A DNA stretch of 64,000 nucleotides from JAPLST01 sp964397565. GTDB lineage: Bacteria; Auribacterota; UBA3054; JAPLST01. A model generated the notes under the pieces. It made no database searches and had not been told where the DNA came from. It was given only the letters and a program-made list of their open reading frames with translations. The position numbers were made by a program, and so were the translations under genes. Where the stretch lies: assembly GCA_964397565.1 (NCBI GenBank), contig CAYNJC010000004.1:106014-170013 (forward strand), given 5' to 3'. Of this stretch, positions 51,145 to 58,276 are shown piece after piece; position 1 is the first letter of the stretch, and each line of letters begins with the position of its first letter.

Positions 51145-51315
51145 ATGAAAGAAGAACCGAAGAAAAAAGGATTGCTGGCGGCAATCTGGGAATCCATGAC
51201 CAAGACGGGCGGCTGCTGTGGCGGTGGCGGCGACTGCTGCGGCGCGCCCAGCACGACGGGCAGCAAAGAGGAAGCAAGCCAGAAAGATGCCGGCGCGGCT
51301 GCGGCGCGCACATAA
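51145..51315 (+). CDS. 56-aa Cys-rich peptide
   Basis: Starts at ATG 51145 and encodes 56 residues: a basic helix (MKEEPKKKGLLAAIWESM), then a central KTGGCCGGGGDCCGAPS with two CC pairs around a glycine loop, and a polar tail. No signal peptide. The paired vicinal cysteines would suit soft metals or As(III)/Hg(II). It precedes the P-type ATPase, which lacks its own N-terminal metal-binding domain, so it may be a detached metallochaperone. Its function is a proposal. Confidence 0.65.
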   Translation: MKEEPKKKGLLAAIWESMTKTGGCCGGGGDCCGAPSTTGSKEEASQKDAGAAAART

Positions 51316-51349
51316 TCGCGCGGACAACCATCACGACCACAAGTGCTTT

Positions 51350-53248
51350 ATGAGCAGCAACGCACAGCACCGCAGTTCCAACTATAGAGACATCGCCGTT
51401 TTGGCGCTCGTCCCGGTGATTGTCGCGGGATTGATCGTCGTGAGCTGGGCGCTGGCGCACTGGAAGATTGGCCCAACGTTCATCAATGCGGCGTTGGCGA
51501 TTATCGCGACAGTGTTCGGCGGCTTTCAACGCTTTATTGCCGGCTTCAAGGACATTGCCAAGCGCAAGATCACGGTTAATGTCTTTGTCGCCGTGGCGCT
51601 GATTGCCACGCTGGCGGTGGGCGAATTCAGGCCGGCCGCAATCATCGTCGTGATCATGGCGGTGGCCGGTGCGCTTGAATCGTACACCTTGGACAAGACG
51701 CGCAAGAGCATTCGCGACTTGCTCGATTTCAGCCCGAAGATGGCAACGGTGCGCCGGCAGGGACACGACGTGGAGATCGCGGTGGCCGCGTTGCAGGTGG
51801 GCGATGTGGTGCTGGTCAAGCCCGGGGCGCGCATTCCGGTGGACGGCGTCGTGACGGCCGGGGCCAGCAGTGTCAACCAGGCGCCGATCACGGGTGAATC
51901 CATGCCTGTGGAGAAAGGCGTGGGGAGCAATGTCTTCAGCGGAACGCTTAATGAATCCGGCCGACTTGAAATCCGGACAGAGAACATCGGCGAGAATACG
52001 ACACTGGCAAGAATTGTGCATTTGGTACAGGAGGCGCAAGGCACCCGCGCGCCCATTCAAAATCTGGCCGACCGGTTCACCACCTGGTTTCTGCCCGCGG
52101 TGGTCGTGCTCGCATTGCTCGCGTTTGCTTTGTCCGGCGATGTGAAAACGGCCGTGTCGGTCTTGCTGGTGGCGTGTCCGTGCGCCTTTGCCATTGCGAC
52201 GCCGACGGCGGTGACGGCCGGTGTGTCGAACATGGCGCGCCGCGCGGTTTTGATCAAAGGCGGCAGTTTTCTTGAACTGGCGCACAAGATCAATCATTTG
52301 TTGGTGGACAAGACCGGCACGTTCACCTTTGGCAAGCCGGCATTGGTGGAGATCGTCTCGCTCAACGGCTTTTGCAGCGACGACATTTTGCGGCTGGCCG
52401 CCATTGCCGAAAAGCATTCCGAGCACCCACTCGGCCGGTCAATTCTGGCGGCTGGTCGCGCGCGCAATCTAGACATACCAGATCCTGCACATTTCAACAG
52501 TGCGACCGGCATGGGTGTCGAGGCGCAGTGGAACGCGGACAAGATTCTGGTCGGCAAACCGGCCTTCCTGCGCGACGCCGGCGTGACGCTGGCCGCGCCG
52601 GTTGAGGAGGCGCTGCGCCAGCAATCAGCGCAAGGACGCACGGCCGTGCTGGTCGCGCACAACGGACAAACGATCGGCGTGCTGGCGATTGCCGATCAAA
52701 TCCGCCCCGAAATTCCCGCAACAATTCGCGCGCTCAAGCGTATGGGCATCAAACGCATCACGATGCTGACGGGCGATCATCCGCAGGTCGCCGCGGCGGT
52801 CGCCCAAGCCATTGGCGTTGATGATTTCCAGGCCGGGATGCTGCCGGAAGACAAGCAAGCCTTTGTCAAGCAATTGCAGGCGGACGGCCAGATCGTCGGC
52901 ATGATTGGCGACGGTATCAACGACGCGCCTGCCCTGGCGCAAGCCGATGTCGGTATTGCCATGGGCGCGGCCGGCACGGATGTGGCGATTGAGACAGCCG
53001 ATGTGACCTTGATGACGGATGATATTTCACGCGTGGTTGATTTCATGTGGATGTCAGCCACGGTGCTACGGCGTATCAAACTCAACATTTTCTTTTCCAT
53101 GATTTATAATGTCATTGGCCTGACGCTGGGTGTTATGGGCATGATGACGCCGATTATCGCTGTGCTGTTTCAGGAAGCGGGCTGCGTCACGGTCGTGTTC
53201 AGTTCGACCATGCTGCTGTGGGCAAAAATGAAAAGGATGCCCGCATGA
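51350..53248 (+). CDS. P1B-type heavy-metal-translocating ATPase
   Basis: 632 residues from ATG 51350. The actuator motif PITGES, ion-channel CPC (C276-P277-C278 in VACPCAFA), phosphorylation site D320 in DKTGTFT, SEHPLG and MIGDGINDAPAL are all present. There is no N-terminal HMA domain. The last helices contain MIYNVIG and VFSSTM; the YN and SS pairs resemble Cu(I) pumps (P1B-1), though the usual Met before SS is absent. Metal specificity is therefore uncertain. Its stop overlaps arsC by ATGA. Confidence 0.92.
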   Translation: MSSNAQHRSSNYRDIAVLALVPVIVAGLIVVSWALAHWKIGPTFINAALAIIATVFGGFQRFIAGFKDIAKRKITVNVFVAVALIATLAVGEFRPAAIIVVIMAVAGALESYTLDKTRKSIRDLLDFSPKMATVRRQGHDVEIAVAALQVGDVVLVKPGARIPVDGVVTAGASSVNQAPITGESMPVEKGVGSNVFSGTLNESGRLEIRTENIGENTTLARIVHLVQEAQGTRAPIQNLADRFTTWFLPAVVVLALLAFALSGDVKTAVSVLLVACPCAFAIATPTAVTAGVSNMARRAVLIKGGSFLELAHKINHLLVDKTGTFTFGKPALVEIVSLNGFCSDDILRLAAIAEKHSEHPLGRSILAAGRARNLDIPDPAHFNSATGMGVEAQWNADKILVGKPAFLRDAGVTLAAPVEEALRQQSAQGRTAVLVAHNGQTIGVLAIADQIRPEIPATIRALKRMGIKRITMLTGDHPQVAAAVAQAIGVDDFQAGMLPEDKQAFVKQLQADGQIVGMIGDGINDAPALAQADVGIAMGAAGTDVAIETADVTLMTDDISRVVDFMWMSATVLRRIKLNIFFSMIYNVIGLTLGVMGMMTPIIAVLFQEAGCVTVVFSSTMLLWAKMKRMPA

Positions 53249-53697
53249 AGAAACCGCTGCGGGTTCTGTTCTTGTGCACAGGCAATGCGTGCCGCAGCCA
53301 GATGGCCGAGGGCTGGGCGCGGCATTTGAAAAGCGCCGTGATCGAGGCTTATTCGGCCGGCATCGAAACGCACGGGCTCAATCCCCGTGCGGTGAAGGTC
53401 ATGGCCGAGGCCGGCGTGGATATCTCAGGCCACCGATCAAAGCATGTCACTGAGCTCAAGGACATCGCGTTTGATTATGTCGTCGCGGTCTGTGGTCACG
53501 CGCACGAGCACTGCCCTTTTTTCGCAGGCAATGCGAAAAAAATACATGTTGGTTTTGGCGACCCGCCAATCCTGGCCCGGAATGCCACAACTGAAGAAGA
53601 GGCGCTGGCGCACTACCGCCGTGTGCGTGATGAGATTCGGACATTTATCGAAACACTGCCCGAGGCATTGGACCATCTTCAAAAGCAAGGAGCATGA
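53245..53697 (+). CDS. arsC: Arsenate reductase, thioredoxin-coupled (LMW-PTP type)
   Basis: 150 residues from ATG 53245. The P-loop CTGNACR gives catalytic C11 and R17, and the redox pair is C83 and C90 in VCGHAHEHCPFF, so the full triple-Cys mechanism is intact. It reduces As(V) to As(III) with electrons from thioredoxin. It overlaps the ATPase by 4 nt and acr3 by 4 nt, so it belongs to one tightly packed message. Confidence 0.95.
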   Translation: MKKPLRVLFLCTGNACRSQMAEGWARHLKSAVIEAYSAGIETHGLNPRAVKVMAEAGVDISGHRSKHVTELKDIAFDYVVAVCGHAHEHCPFFAGNAKKIHVGFGDPPILARNATTEEEALAHYRRVRDEIRTFIETLPEALDHLQKQGA

Positions 53698-54923
53698 TCG
53701 TGCGCAACACAACAAACGTCGCCAATGAGCGCAAACTGACGAATGTGTTTGAGCGCTATCTGACCGTCTGGGTGGCGCTGTGCATCGTGGCCGGCATTGT
53801 GCTCGGTAAAATTGCGCCGCAGTTCGCGAAGACACTGGACGGCCTGGCGATCAGCGTCAATGGCGCGCCAGTCGTGTCGATTCCGATCGCCATCTGCCTG
53901 TTCTGCATGATGTATCCGATCATGGTCAAGATTGATTTCGCCTCGGTCGTGAAAGCCGGCAAGAGCGGCAAATCGGTGGGGCTGACGCTCTTGGTGAATT
54001 GGGCGATCAAACCCTTCACGATGTACGCCATTGCCCTGCTATTCCTCGGCGTGCTGTTTCGTGGATTTATCGGCGCCGAGGCGGTTGATCTGGTGAAACT
54101 GCCGTTTGGCCTCGACCTGCCGGTGGGCGCGACGCATGGCGCGGGTACGGTCGTGCTGCAAGAGGGGGTCAAGATGCTGCACGTGCCGCTCTGGCGCAGT
54201 TATTTTGCCGGCTGCATTCTGCTGGGGATTGCGCCGTGCACGGCGATGGTGCTGGTCTGGGGCTATCTGGCGCGCGGCAATGACGGCCTGACCCTGATCA
54301 TGGTGGCGATCAATTCTCTGTCCATGCTGCTGCTGTACGGCCCACTGGGCGGATTTTTGCTGGGCGTGGGACGCTTGCCGGTGCCGTGGCAGGCATTGGT
54401 GCTGAGCATTGCGATTTATGTGGCGCTGCCGCTGGTGGCGGGCTATTTCTCGCGGCGCTGGATTTTGAAGGTCAAGGGCGAGGCCTGGTTCAAAAGCAAG
54501 TTTCTGCCGGTGCTGACGCCGATCACGATCATTGCCCTGCTGACCACGCTGGTGCTGTTGTTCAGTTTCAAGGGCGCGACGATTCTGGCCAATCCGCTGA
54601 CGATTGTGTGGATCGCCATTCCGCTGTTCCTCCAAACCATGCTCATCTTCTGGCTGGGCTACTGGTGGGCCAAACTGCTGAAGTTGCCGTATAGGGACGC
54701 CGCGCCGGCAGCCATGATCGGGGCTTCAAACCACTTTGAGGTGGCGATTGCGACGGCGACAATGCTCTTCGGCCTGTCCTCTGGCGCAGCGCTGGCGACG
54801 GTCGTCGGGGTCTTGATCGAAGTGCCGGTGATGTTATGGTTGGTGCGGATCTGCCTGCGCACGCAGGGCTGGTTCGGCACAACCGATCGCCAAGTGCCGG
54901 ATGTGTTGAATGCAAGCGCCTGA
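53694..54923 (+). CDS. acr3: Arsenite efflux permease ACR3
   Basis: 409 residues with ten TM helices. The ACR3 signatures are present: MMYPIMVKIDF, NWAIKPFTMYAIAL, GIAPCTAMVLVWGYLARG with the essential Cys, and AMIGASNHFEVAIATA. It exports As(III) using proton motive force. The larger loop containing RGFIGAEAVDLVKLPFGLDLPVG is longer than in short ACR3 proteins. Its 3' end overlaps hgcA by 14 nt, directly tying arsenic export to mercury methylation at translation level. Confidence 0.95.
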   Translation: MIVRNTTNVANERKLTNVFERYLTVWVALCIVAGIVLGKIAPQFAKTLDGLAISVNGAPVVSIPIAICLFCMMYPIMVKIDFASVVKAGKSGKSVGLTLLVNWAIKPFTMYAIALLFLGVLFRGFIGAEAVDLVKLPFGLDLPVGATHGAGTVVLQEGVKMLHVPLWRSYFAGCILLGIAPCTAMVLVWGYLARGNDGLTLIMVAINSLSMLLLYGPLGGFLLGVGRLPVPWQALVLSIAIYVALPLVAGYFSRRWILKVKGEAWFKSKFLPVLTPITIIALLTTLVLLFSFKGATILANPLTIVWIAIPLFLQTMLIFWLGYWWAKLLKLPYRDAAPAAMIGASNHFEVAIATATMLFGLSSGAALATVVGVLIEVPVMLWLVRICLRTQGWFGTTDRQVPDVLNASA

Positions 54924-55947
54924 GTGTTCATCGTGCTGCGCAGCCGCGCCGCGCACGGCAGGCTACGGTATGACTGCGGTCACCGTCACCAGCGCATGGT
55001 CGTGGCGCGACTGGCTGGGCGCGGTGCGCGTGCGGCTAAACATTGGGCGGATGCGCTATGCCGTGGCGCCGGGATTGTATGCTATGGGCCGGCCAACGGC
55101 GGACGCGCCGGTGTTGGTTACGGCTAACTACAAACTCACGTTCGATATTCTGCGGCGCGCCGTGCACGGCACGGATAGTTGGATTCTGGTCCTCGATACC
55201 AAGGGCATCAACGTCTGGTGCGCCGCCGGCAAAGGCACGTTCGGCACGGATGAACTCGTCCGCGCCGTTGCCGCAACCGGCCTGGCGCAAGTGGTCACGC
55301 ACCGAACCCTGATCGTGCCGCAACTTGGCGCGCCGGGCGTCGCCGCACATCTGGTGCAGCAACAGACAGACTTTCGCGTCGTGTACGGGCCGGTGTCCGC
55401 ACATGACATTCCCGCTTTTCTGAATGCCGGCCTGCATGCAACGCCGGCCATGCGCCGCGTGACCTTCGGCCTGCTGGAGCGGCTGCTGGTCGTGCCGGTT
55501 GAACTTGCAATGTGGATCAAATATGCAGTGCTGCTGGCCTTGCTGCTAGCGTTGTTGAGCGGTGTGCACGGACTCGGTTACGATCTGGCATGGGTGTGCA
55601 GTCGCGGGCTGCGCGCGGCCGGCCTTGTGCTGTTGGGCTTCGTGGTTGGCGGGGCCGTGACGCCCGCGCTGCTACCGTGGCTACCCGGCCGGGCCTTTGC
55701 CGTGAAAGGTGCGCTCACTGGCGGTGCTGTGGCGTTGCTGTGTTGGGCGCTTGGCCTTGTACAGACAGGGTATGAAGTGCTTGCCGCAGTGCTGCTGCTC
55801 GGCGCCATCGCCTCGTTCATGGGCCTGCAATTCACTGGTGCCAGCACGTTTACCTCCCTGTCCGGCGTGCGAAAAGAAACACGCATCGCCCTGCCGTTGC
55901 AGAGCGCGGCTTTGTTGGCCGGCGTCATCATCTGGCTCGTGGCGTGA
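54910..55947 (+). CDS. hgcA: HgcA, corrinoid mercury methyltransferase
   Basis: 345 residues. The cap-helix motif NVWCAAGKGTFGT (N101-V102-W103-C104) is the hallmark of HgcA; Cys104 should ligate the cobalt of the corrinoid. The surrounding YAVAPGLYAMG, VTANYKLTFDILR, LVLDTKGI, VPQLGAPGVAAH and FRVVYGPV blocks also fit. Five C-terminal TM helices (about 190-345) complete the expected architecture. The N-terminus has an additional CSSCC cluster. It transfers a methyl group to Hg(II). The start at 54910 overlaps acr3; M21 is a less likely alternative. It is coupled to hgcB by ATGA. Confidence 0.96.
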   Translation: MQAPECSSCCAAAPRTAGYGMTAVTVTSAWSWRDWLGAVRVRLNIGRMRYAVAPGLYAMGRPTADAPVLVTANYKLTFDILRRAVHGTDSWILVLDTKGINVWCAAGKGTFGTDELVRAVAATGLAQVVTHRTLIVPQLGAPGVAAHLVQQQTDFRVVYGPVSAHDIPAFLNAGLHATPAMRRVTFGLLERLLVVPVELAMWIKYAVLLALLLALLSGVHGLGYDLAWVCSRGLRAAGLVLLGFVVGGAVTPALLPWLPGRAFAVKGALTGGAVALLCWALGLVQTGYEVLAAVLLLGAIASFMGLQFTGASTFTSLSGVRKETRIALPLQSAALLAGVIIWLVA

Positions 55948-56228
55948 TGAGATATTTATCCAACACCGTCACTTTGGCACTTGACGATGCCCGCTGCATT
56001 GGCTGTGGGCGGTGTGCCGAGGTGTGTCCGCACGCGGTCTTCAGCGTTGTGGAAAAACACGCCCGCATTGCCGAGCGAGATGCCTGCATGGAGTGCGGCG
56101 CCTGCGCGCGCAATTGCCCAGTGGATGCGATCCGTGTCCGCGCCGGTGTCGGCTGTGCCACGGCGGTCATTTACGGCCTGCTGACCGGCAAAGAAAGCTG
56201 CGACTGCGGCGAGCAGTGCTGCAAATGA
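55944..56228 (+). CDS. hgcB: HgcB, 2[4Fe-4S] ferredoxin partner of HgcA
   Basis: 94 residues with two CxxCxxCxxxCP clusters (C18, C21, C24, C28 and C48, C51, C54, C58). It also has the HgcB-specific lone Cys in AGVGCATAVI (C71) and a C-terminal vicinal pair (C92-C93 before the final Lys), plus C86 and C88. It reduces the HgcA corrinoid and is thought to hand Hg(II) over via its terminal cysteines. The ATG lies in the hgcA stop. It is the last gene of the unit. Confidence 0.96.
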   Translation: MMRYLSNTVTLALDDARCIGCGRCAEVCPHAVFSVVEKHARIAERDACMECGACARNCPVDAIRVRAGVGCATAVIYGLLTGKESCDCGEQCCK

Positions 56229-56238
56229 TTTTGAACAG

Positions 56239-56267
56239 GCACAAACGACATTTTCTGTCGTTTGTGC
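56239..56267 (+). terminator. Perfect 12-bp-stem hairpin after hgcB
   Basis: GCACAAACGACA-TTTTC-TGTCGTTTGTGC forms a 12-bp perfect stem with a 5-nt loop, 11 nt after the hgcB stop. It lacks a U-tract. It belongs to the CGACA/TGTCG dispersed hairpin family (3914, 4049, 4368, 13046, 13182), so it may be a repeat used as a transcript end or mRNA stabiliser. Confidence 0.55.
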
Positions 56268-56440
56268 ACGTCCGCTTGATCTACTTGCAGCGCTGCAGGG
56301 ATGAACAGCATCGCCGCACGGAGGCGGCTCCCCCTTTACCAAACAAAACGCCGCAGGTGATGATTAGTCACCCGTGGCGCCTTGCTTGAATTGTCAGACC
56401 AAGGCCGGGCTTGGTCAACTTTTTCGTGTGCTCGTCTGAA
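56268..56440. other. Convergent spacer between hgcB and the repeat protein
   Basis: No gene is supported. The segment includes CCGCACGGAGGCGG and GCGCCTTGCTTGAATTGTC; AAGGCCGGGCTTGG at 56401-56414 may be part of a terminator for the minus-strand gene. Confidence 0.4.
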
Positions 56441-57025
56441 TTAGAGACTGGCGACAAACACGGCATTCGTGTCTTTTTCACAGCCGCCGCAGCCAGCGAA
56501 CAGCACGGCATTCGTGTCCTTTTCGCAGCCGCCGCACTTGGCAAAGAAGGCCTCGTTGGTCTCTTCTTCGACAGCAAAGAAGGTCGCGTTCGTGTCCTTC
56601 TCGCAGCCGCCGCCAACAAAAAACACGGCGTTCGTGTCTTTTTCGCAGCTGCCGCACTTGGCGAAGAAGGTCTCGTTGGTCTCTTCTTCGACAGCAAAGA
56701 AGGTCTCGTTGGTCTCCTCTTCGACAGCAAAGAAGGTCTCGTTGGTCTCCTCTTCGACAGCAAAGAAGGTCTCGTTGGTCTCTTCTTCGACAGCAAAGAA
56801 GGTCTCATTGGTCTCTTCTTCGACAGCAAAGAAGGTTGCGTTGGTGTCCTTCTCGCAACCACCACCGCCCGCGAAGATCATCGCGTTGGTGTCCTTCTCG
56901 CAGCCACCACAACCCGCGAAGACCATCGCGTTGGTGTCTTTGCCGCAACCTTCGCCCGCAAACGCGGCAACGGCCAAGCCGAACATCAAGCAAGCAACTG
57001 CAACTACTAGACTTACGTGTTTCAT
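56441..57025 (-). CDS. Exported Cys-rich repeat protein (novel)
   Basis: Read from the ATG complementing 57023-57025 (GAGGG about 8 nt upstream), the 194-residue product has a clean signal peptide (MKHVSLVVAVACLMFGLA ... AAFA). The mature part is entirely repeats. One type is KCGGCEKDTNAVFFA-like with one or two Cys (seven KDTNA units, 11 Cys in all). The other is the Cys-free VEEETNETFFA, five times in tandem plus one variant. The two types are related (EKDTNATFFA / EEETNETFFA). All six frames are open here because of 33-bp periodicity, but only this one has signal peptide and RBS. It could bind thiophilic metals in the periplasm. Family unknown. Confidence 0.65.
   Translation of the reverse strand: MKHVSLVVAVACLMFGLAVAAFAGEGCGKDTNAMVFAGCGGCEKDTNAMIFAGGGGCEKDTNATFFAVEEETNETFFAVEEETNETFFAVEEETNETFFAVEEETNETFFAVEEETNETFFAKCGSCEKDTNAVFFVGGGCEKDTNATFFAVEEETNEAFFAKCGGCEKDTNAVLFAGCGGCEKDTNAVFVASL
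56565..56850. repeat. 33-bp tandem repeat within the exported Cys-rich gene
   Basis: Nearly identical 33-bp units (CAGCAAAGAAGGTCTCGTTG...CTTCTTCGA on the plus strand) run in tandem over about 56665-56835, with a solitary unit near 56565. Units differ mostly by synonymous third-position changes, which indicates selection on the protein repeat. Confidence 0.8.
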
Positions 57026-57247
57026 CAAAGTACCCTCAGGGTTATTTGTTGGTTGGCTCTCGTGGGCCACCGTGGCACACAAGAGATAGCTGTACTCAGA
57101 GTTTGAGAGATTGTGCATGGTTGTGTTGCTACCTTTGTTATTATGGTGTAGCACGAGGTTTGACGGCTATTTCTTTGGTCTATTCACCATTCCTGATTTA
57201 ACGCATCCACTGCCGGTGCCGCAATTTATGTGCTATGCGAAAACTGG
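57026..57247. other. Divergent spacer between the Cys-rich gene and GT2
   Basis: Nothing coding is supported. The minus-strand leader of the Cys-rich gene and the GT2 promoter must both lie here; the former is not clear. Confidence 0.4.
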
Positions 57248-57276
57248 TTGACTTGCCGCGCGGTTTGTGTTACTAT
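57248..57276 (+). promoter_or_regulatory. Promoter of the GT2 gene, leaderless arrangement
   Basis: TTGACT (57248-57253), 17-bp spacer, TACTAT (57271-57276). The in-frame GTG at 57283 is 7 nt after the -10, which places the start codon at the expected transcription start. Confidence 0.55.
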
Positions 57277-57282
57277 CCTGAC

Positions 57283-58134
57283 GTGAATGAACAGCGCTTG
57301 CCATTGATTTCGGCCATTATCACGACCCGGAACGAGGAACGCAACATTGCGGCGTGCCTGCGGGCCGTGTGTGCGCAATCCATTGCGCGCGATGCTCTTG
57401 AGATCATTGTGGTGGACAACAACTCGACCGATCGGACCATTGAAATCGCTCGACCGCTGCTCGACCAATTGGTCGTCTGCGGGCCGGAACGCTCGGCCCA
57501 GCGCAACGAGGGTGTGCGCATTGCGCGCGCGCCGGTCGTCATGTATCTCGACGCGGACATGCGCTTATCACCCACGGTGGTTGAAGAATGTCTCGCGGTG
57601 CTGGATGCACAGCCGGAGGTGGTGGCGCTGTACATCCCCGAAATTGTGATTGGCCGCGGCTATTGGATCCGCGTCCGCAATTTCGAGCGCGGTTTTTACG
57701 ATGCCACGGTGATTGATGCAGTGCGGGTCGTGCGCCGCGACATTTTTCTGGCGACGGGTGGTTTTGATTTGTCCCTGTGCGGCCCGGAAGACTGGGATTT
57801 GGATCGCCGCTTGATGCAGCGCGGGGCGCTGCGCCTGATTCACGCCCCGCTCCAGCACGACGAAGGCGTGTTCAACCTGCGCCGCTATGTGCGCAAGAAA
57901 CTGTACTACGCGCGCTCGTTCGCGGCCTATGCCGCCAAATGGAACCATGATGCCATTGTGCGCAAGCAGTTGGGCGCGTGGTACCGTTTCGTTGGTGTGT
58001 TCATCGAGGATGGCAAGTGGCGGCGGCTAGTACGCCATCCGCTGCTGACCGCCGGCATGTATTTTTTGCGGGCGCTGGTCGGCGGCGCCTTTCTCTGGAC
58101 GCGCCTGCGCGGCGCGCAGCATTTACAGAAATGA
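57283..58134 (+). CDS. Glycosyltransferase family 2
   Basis: 283 residues if started at GTG 57283; an in-frame ATG at 57235 lies upstream of the promoter. The GT2 fold is clear: ISAIITTRNEERNIAACL, IIVVDNNSTDRT, AQRNEGVRIA, and the DxD metal site in MYLDADMRL. RRDIFLATGGFD and GPEDWDLDRRLM are acceptor-side motifs, followed by a C-terminal amphipathic or TM-like helix (LTAGMYFLRALVGGAFLW). It transfers a sugar at the inner face of the membrane, probably for envelope polysaccharide. Specificity unknown. Confidence 0.85.
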   Translation: MNEQRLPLISAIITTRNEERNIAACLRAVCAQSIARDALEIIVVDNNSTDRTIEIARPLLDQLVVCGPERSAQRNEGVRIARAPVVMYLDADMRLSPTVVEECLAVLDAQPEVVALYIPEIVIGRGYWIRVRNFERGFYDATVIDAVRVVRRDIFLATGGFDLSLCGPEDWDLDRRLMQRGALRLIHAPLQHDEGVFNLRRYVRKKLYYARSFAAYAAKWNHDAIVRKQLGAWYRFVGVFIEDGKWRRLVRHPLLTAGMYFLRALVGGAFLWTRLRGAQHLQK

Positions 58135-58276
58135 ACGAAGAGAACAAGAGTGCAGCAAGAGTTCAAGAGACAAGAGCATCTGCCGGTTCTTGCGCTCTTT
58201 ATCCTCCGTCAATTCTCTTTTCCTCTTCGTTAAAAAGTATGCTGATTGCCATCATAACCAAAGTGGAAGTTTAGCC
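58135..58276. repeat. Short AACGAAGAG ... CTCTTCGTTAA element
   Basis: AACGAAGAGAACAAGAG (58135 on) and CTCTTCGTTAA (58226-58236) are inverted ends of a ~105-bp element, the shortest of three copies (also 378-600 and 50820-51101). GGAAG about 7 nt before 58277 is the glyA ribosome-binding site. Confidence 0.6.

Noticed and set aside
51350..53248. MerA/MerT-type mercury resistance in the island
   Set aside because: No mercuric reductase, MerT/P or MerB motif is present; the pump is a P1B ATPase and the Hg-linked genes are hgcAB.
56469..57089. Plus-strand frames rich in VSLVSSSTAKK over the Cys-rich gene
   Set aside because: The 33-bp periodicity opens all frames. Only the minus-strand frame has a signal peptide, RBS and mainly synonymous repeat differences.
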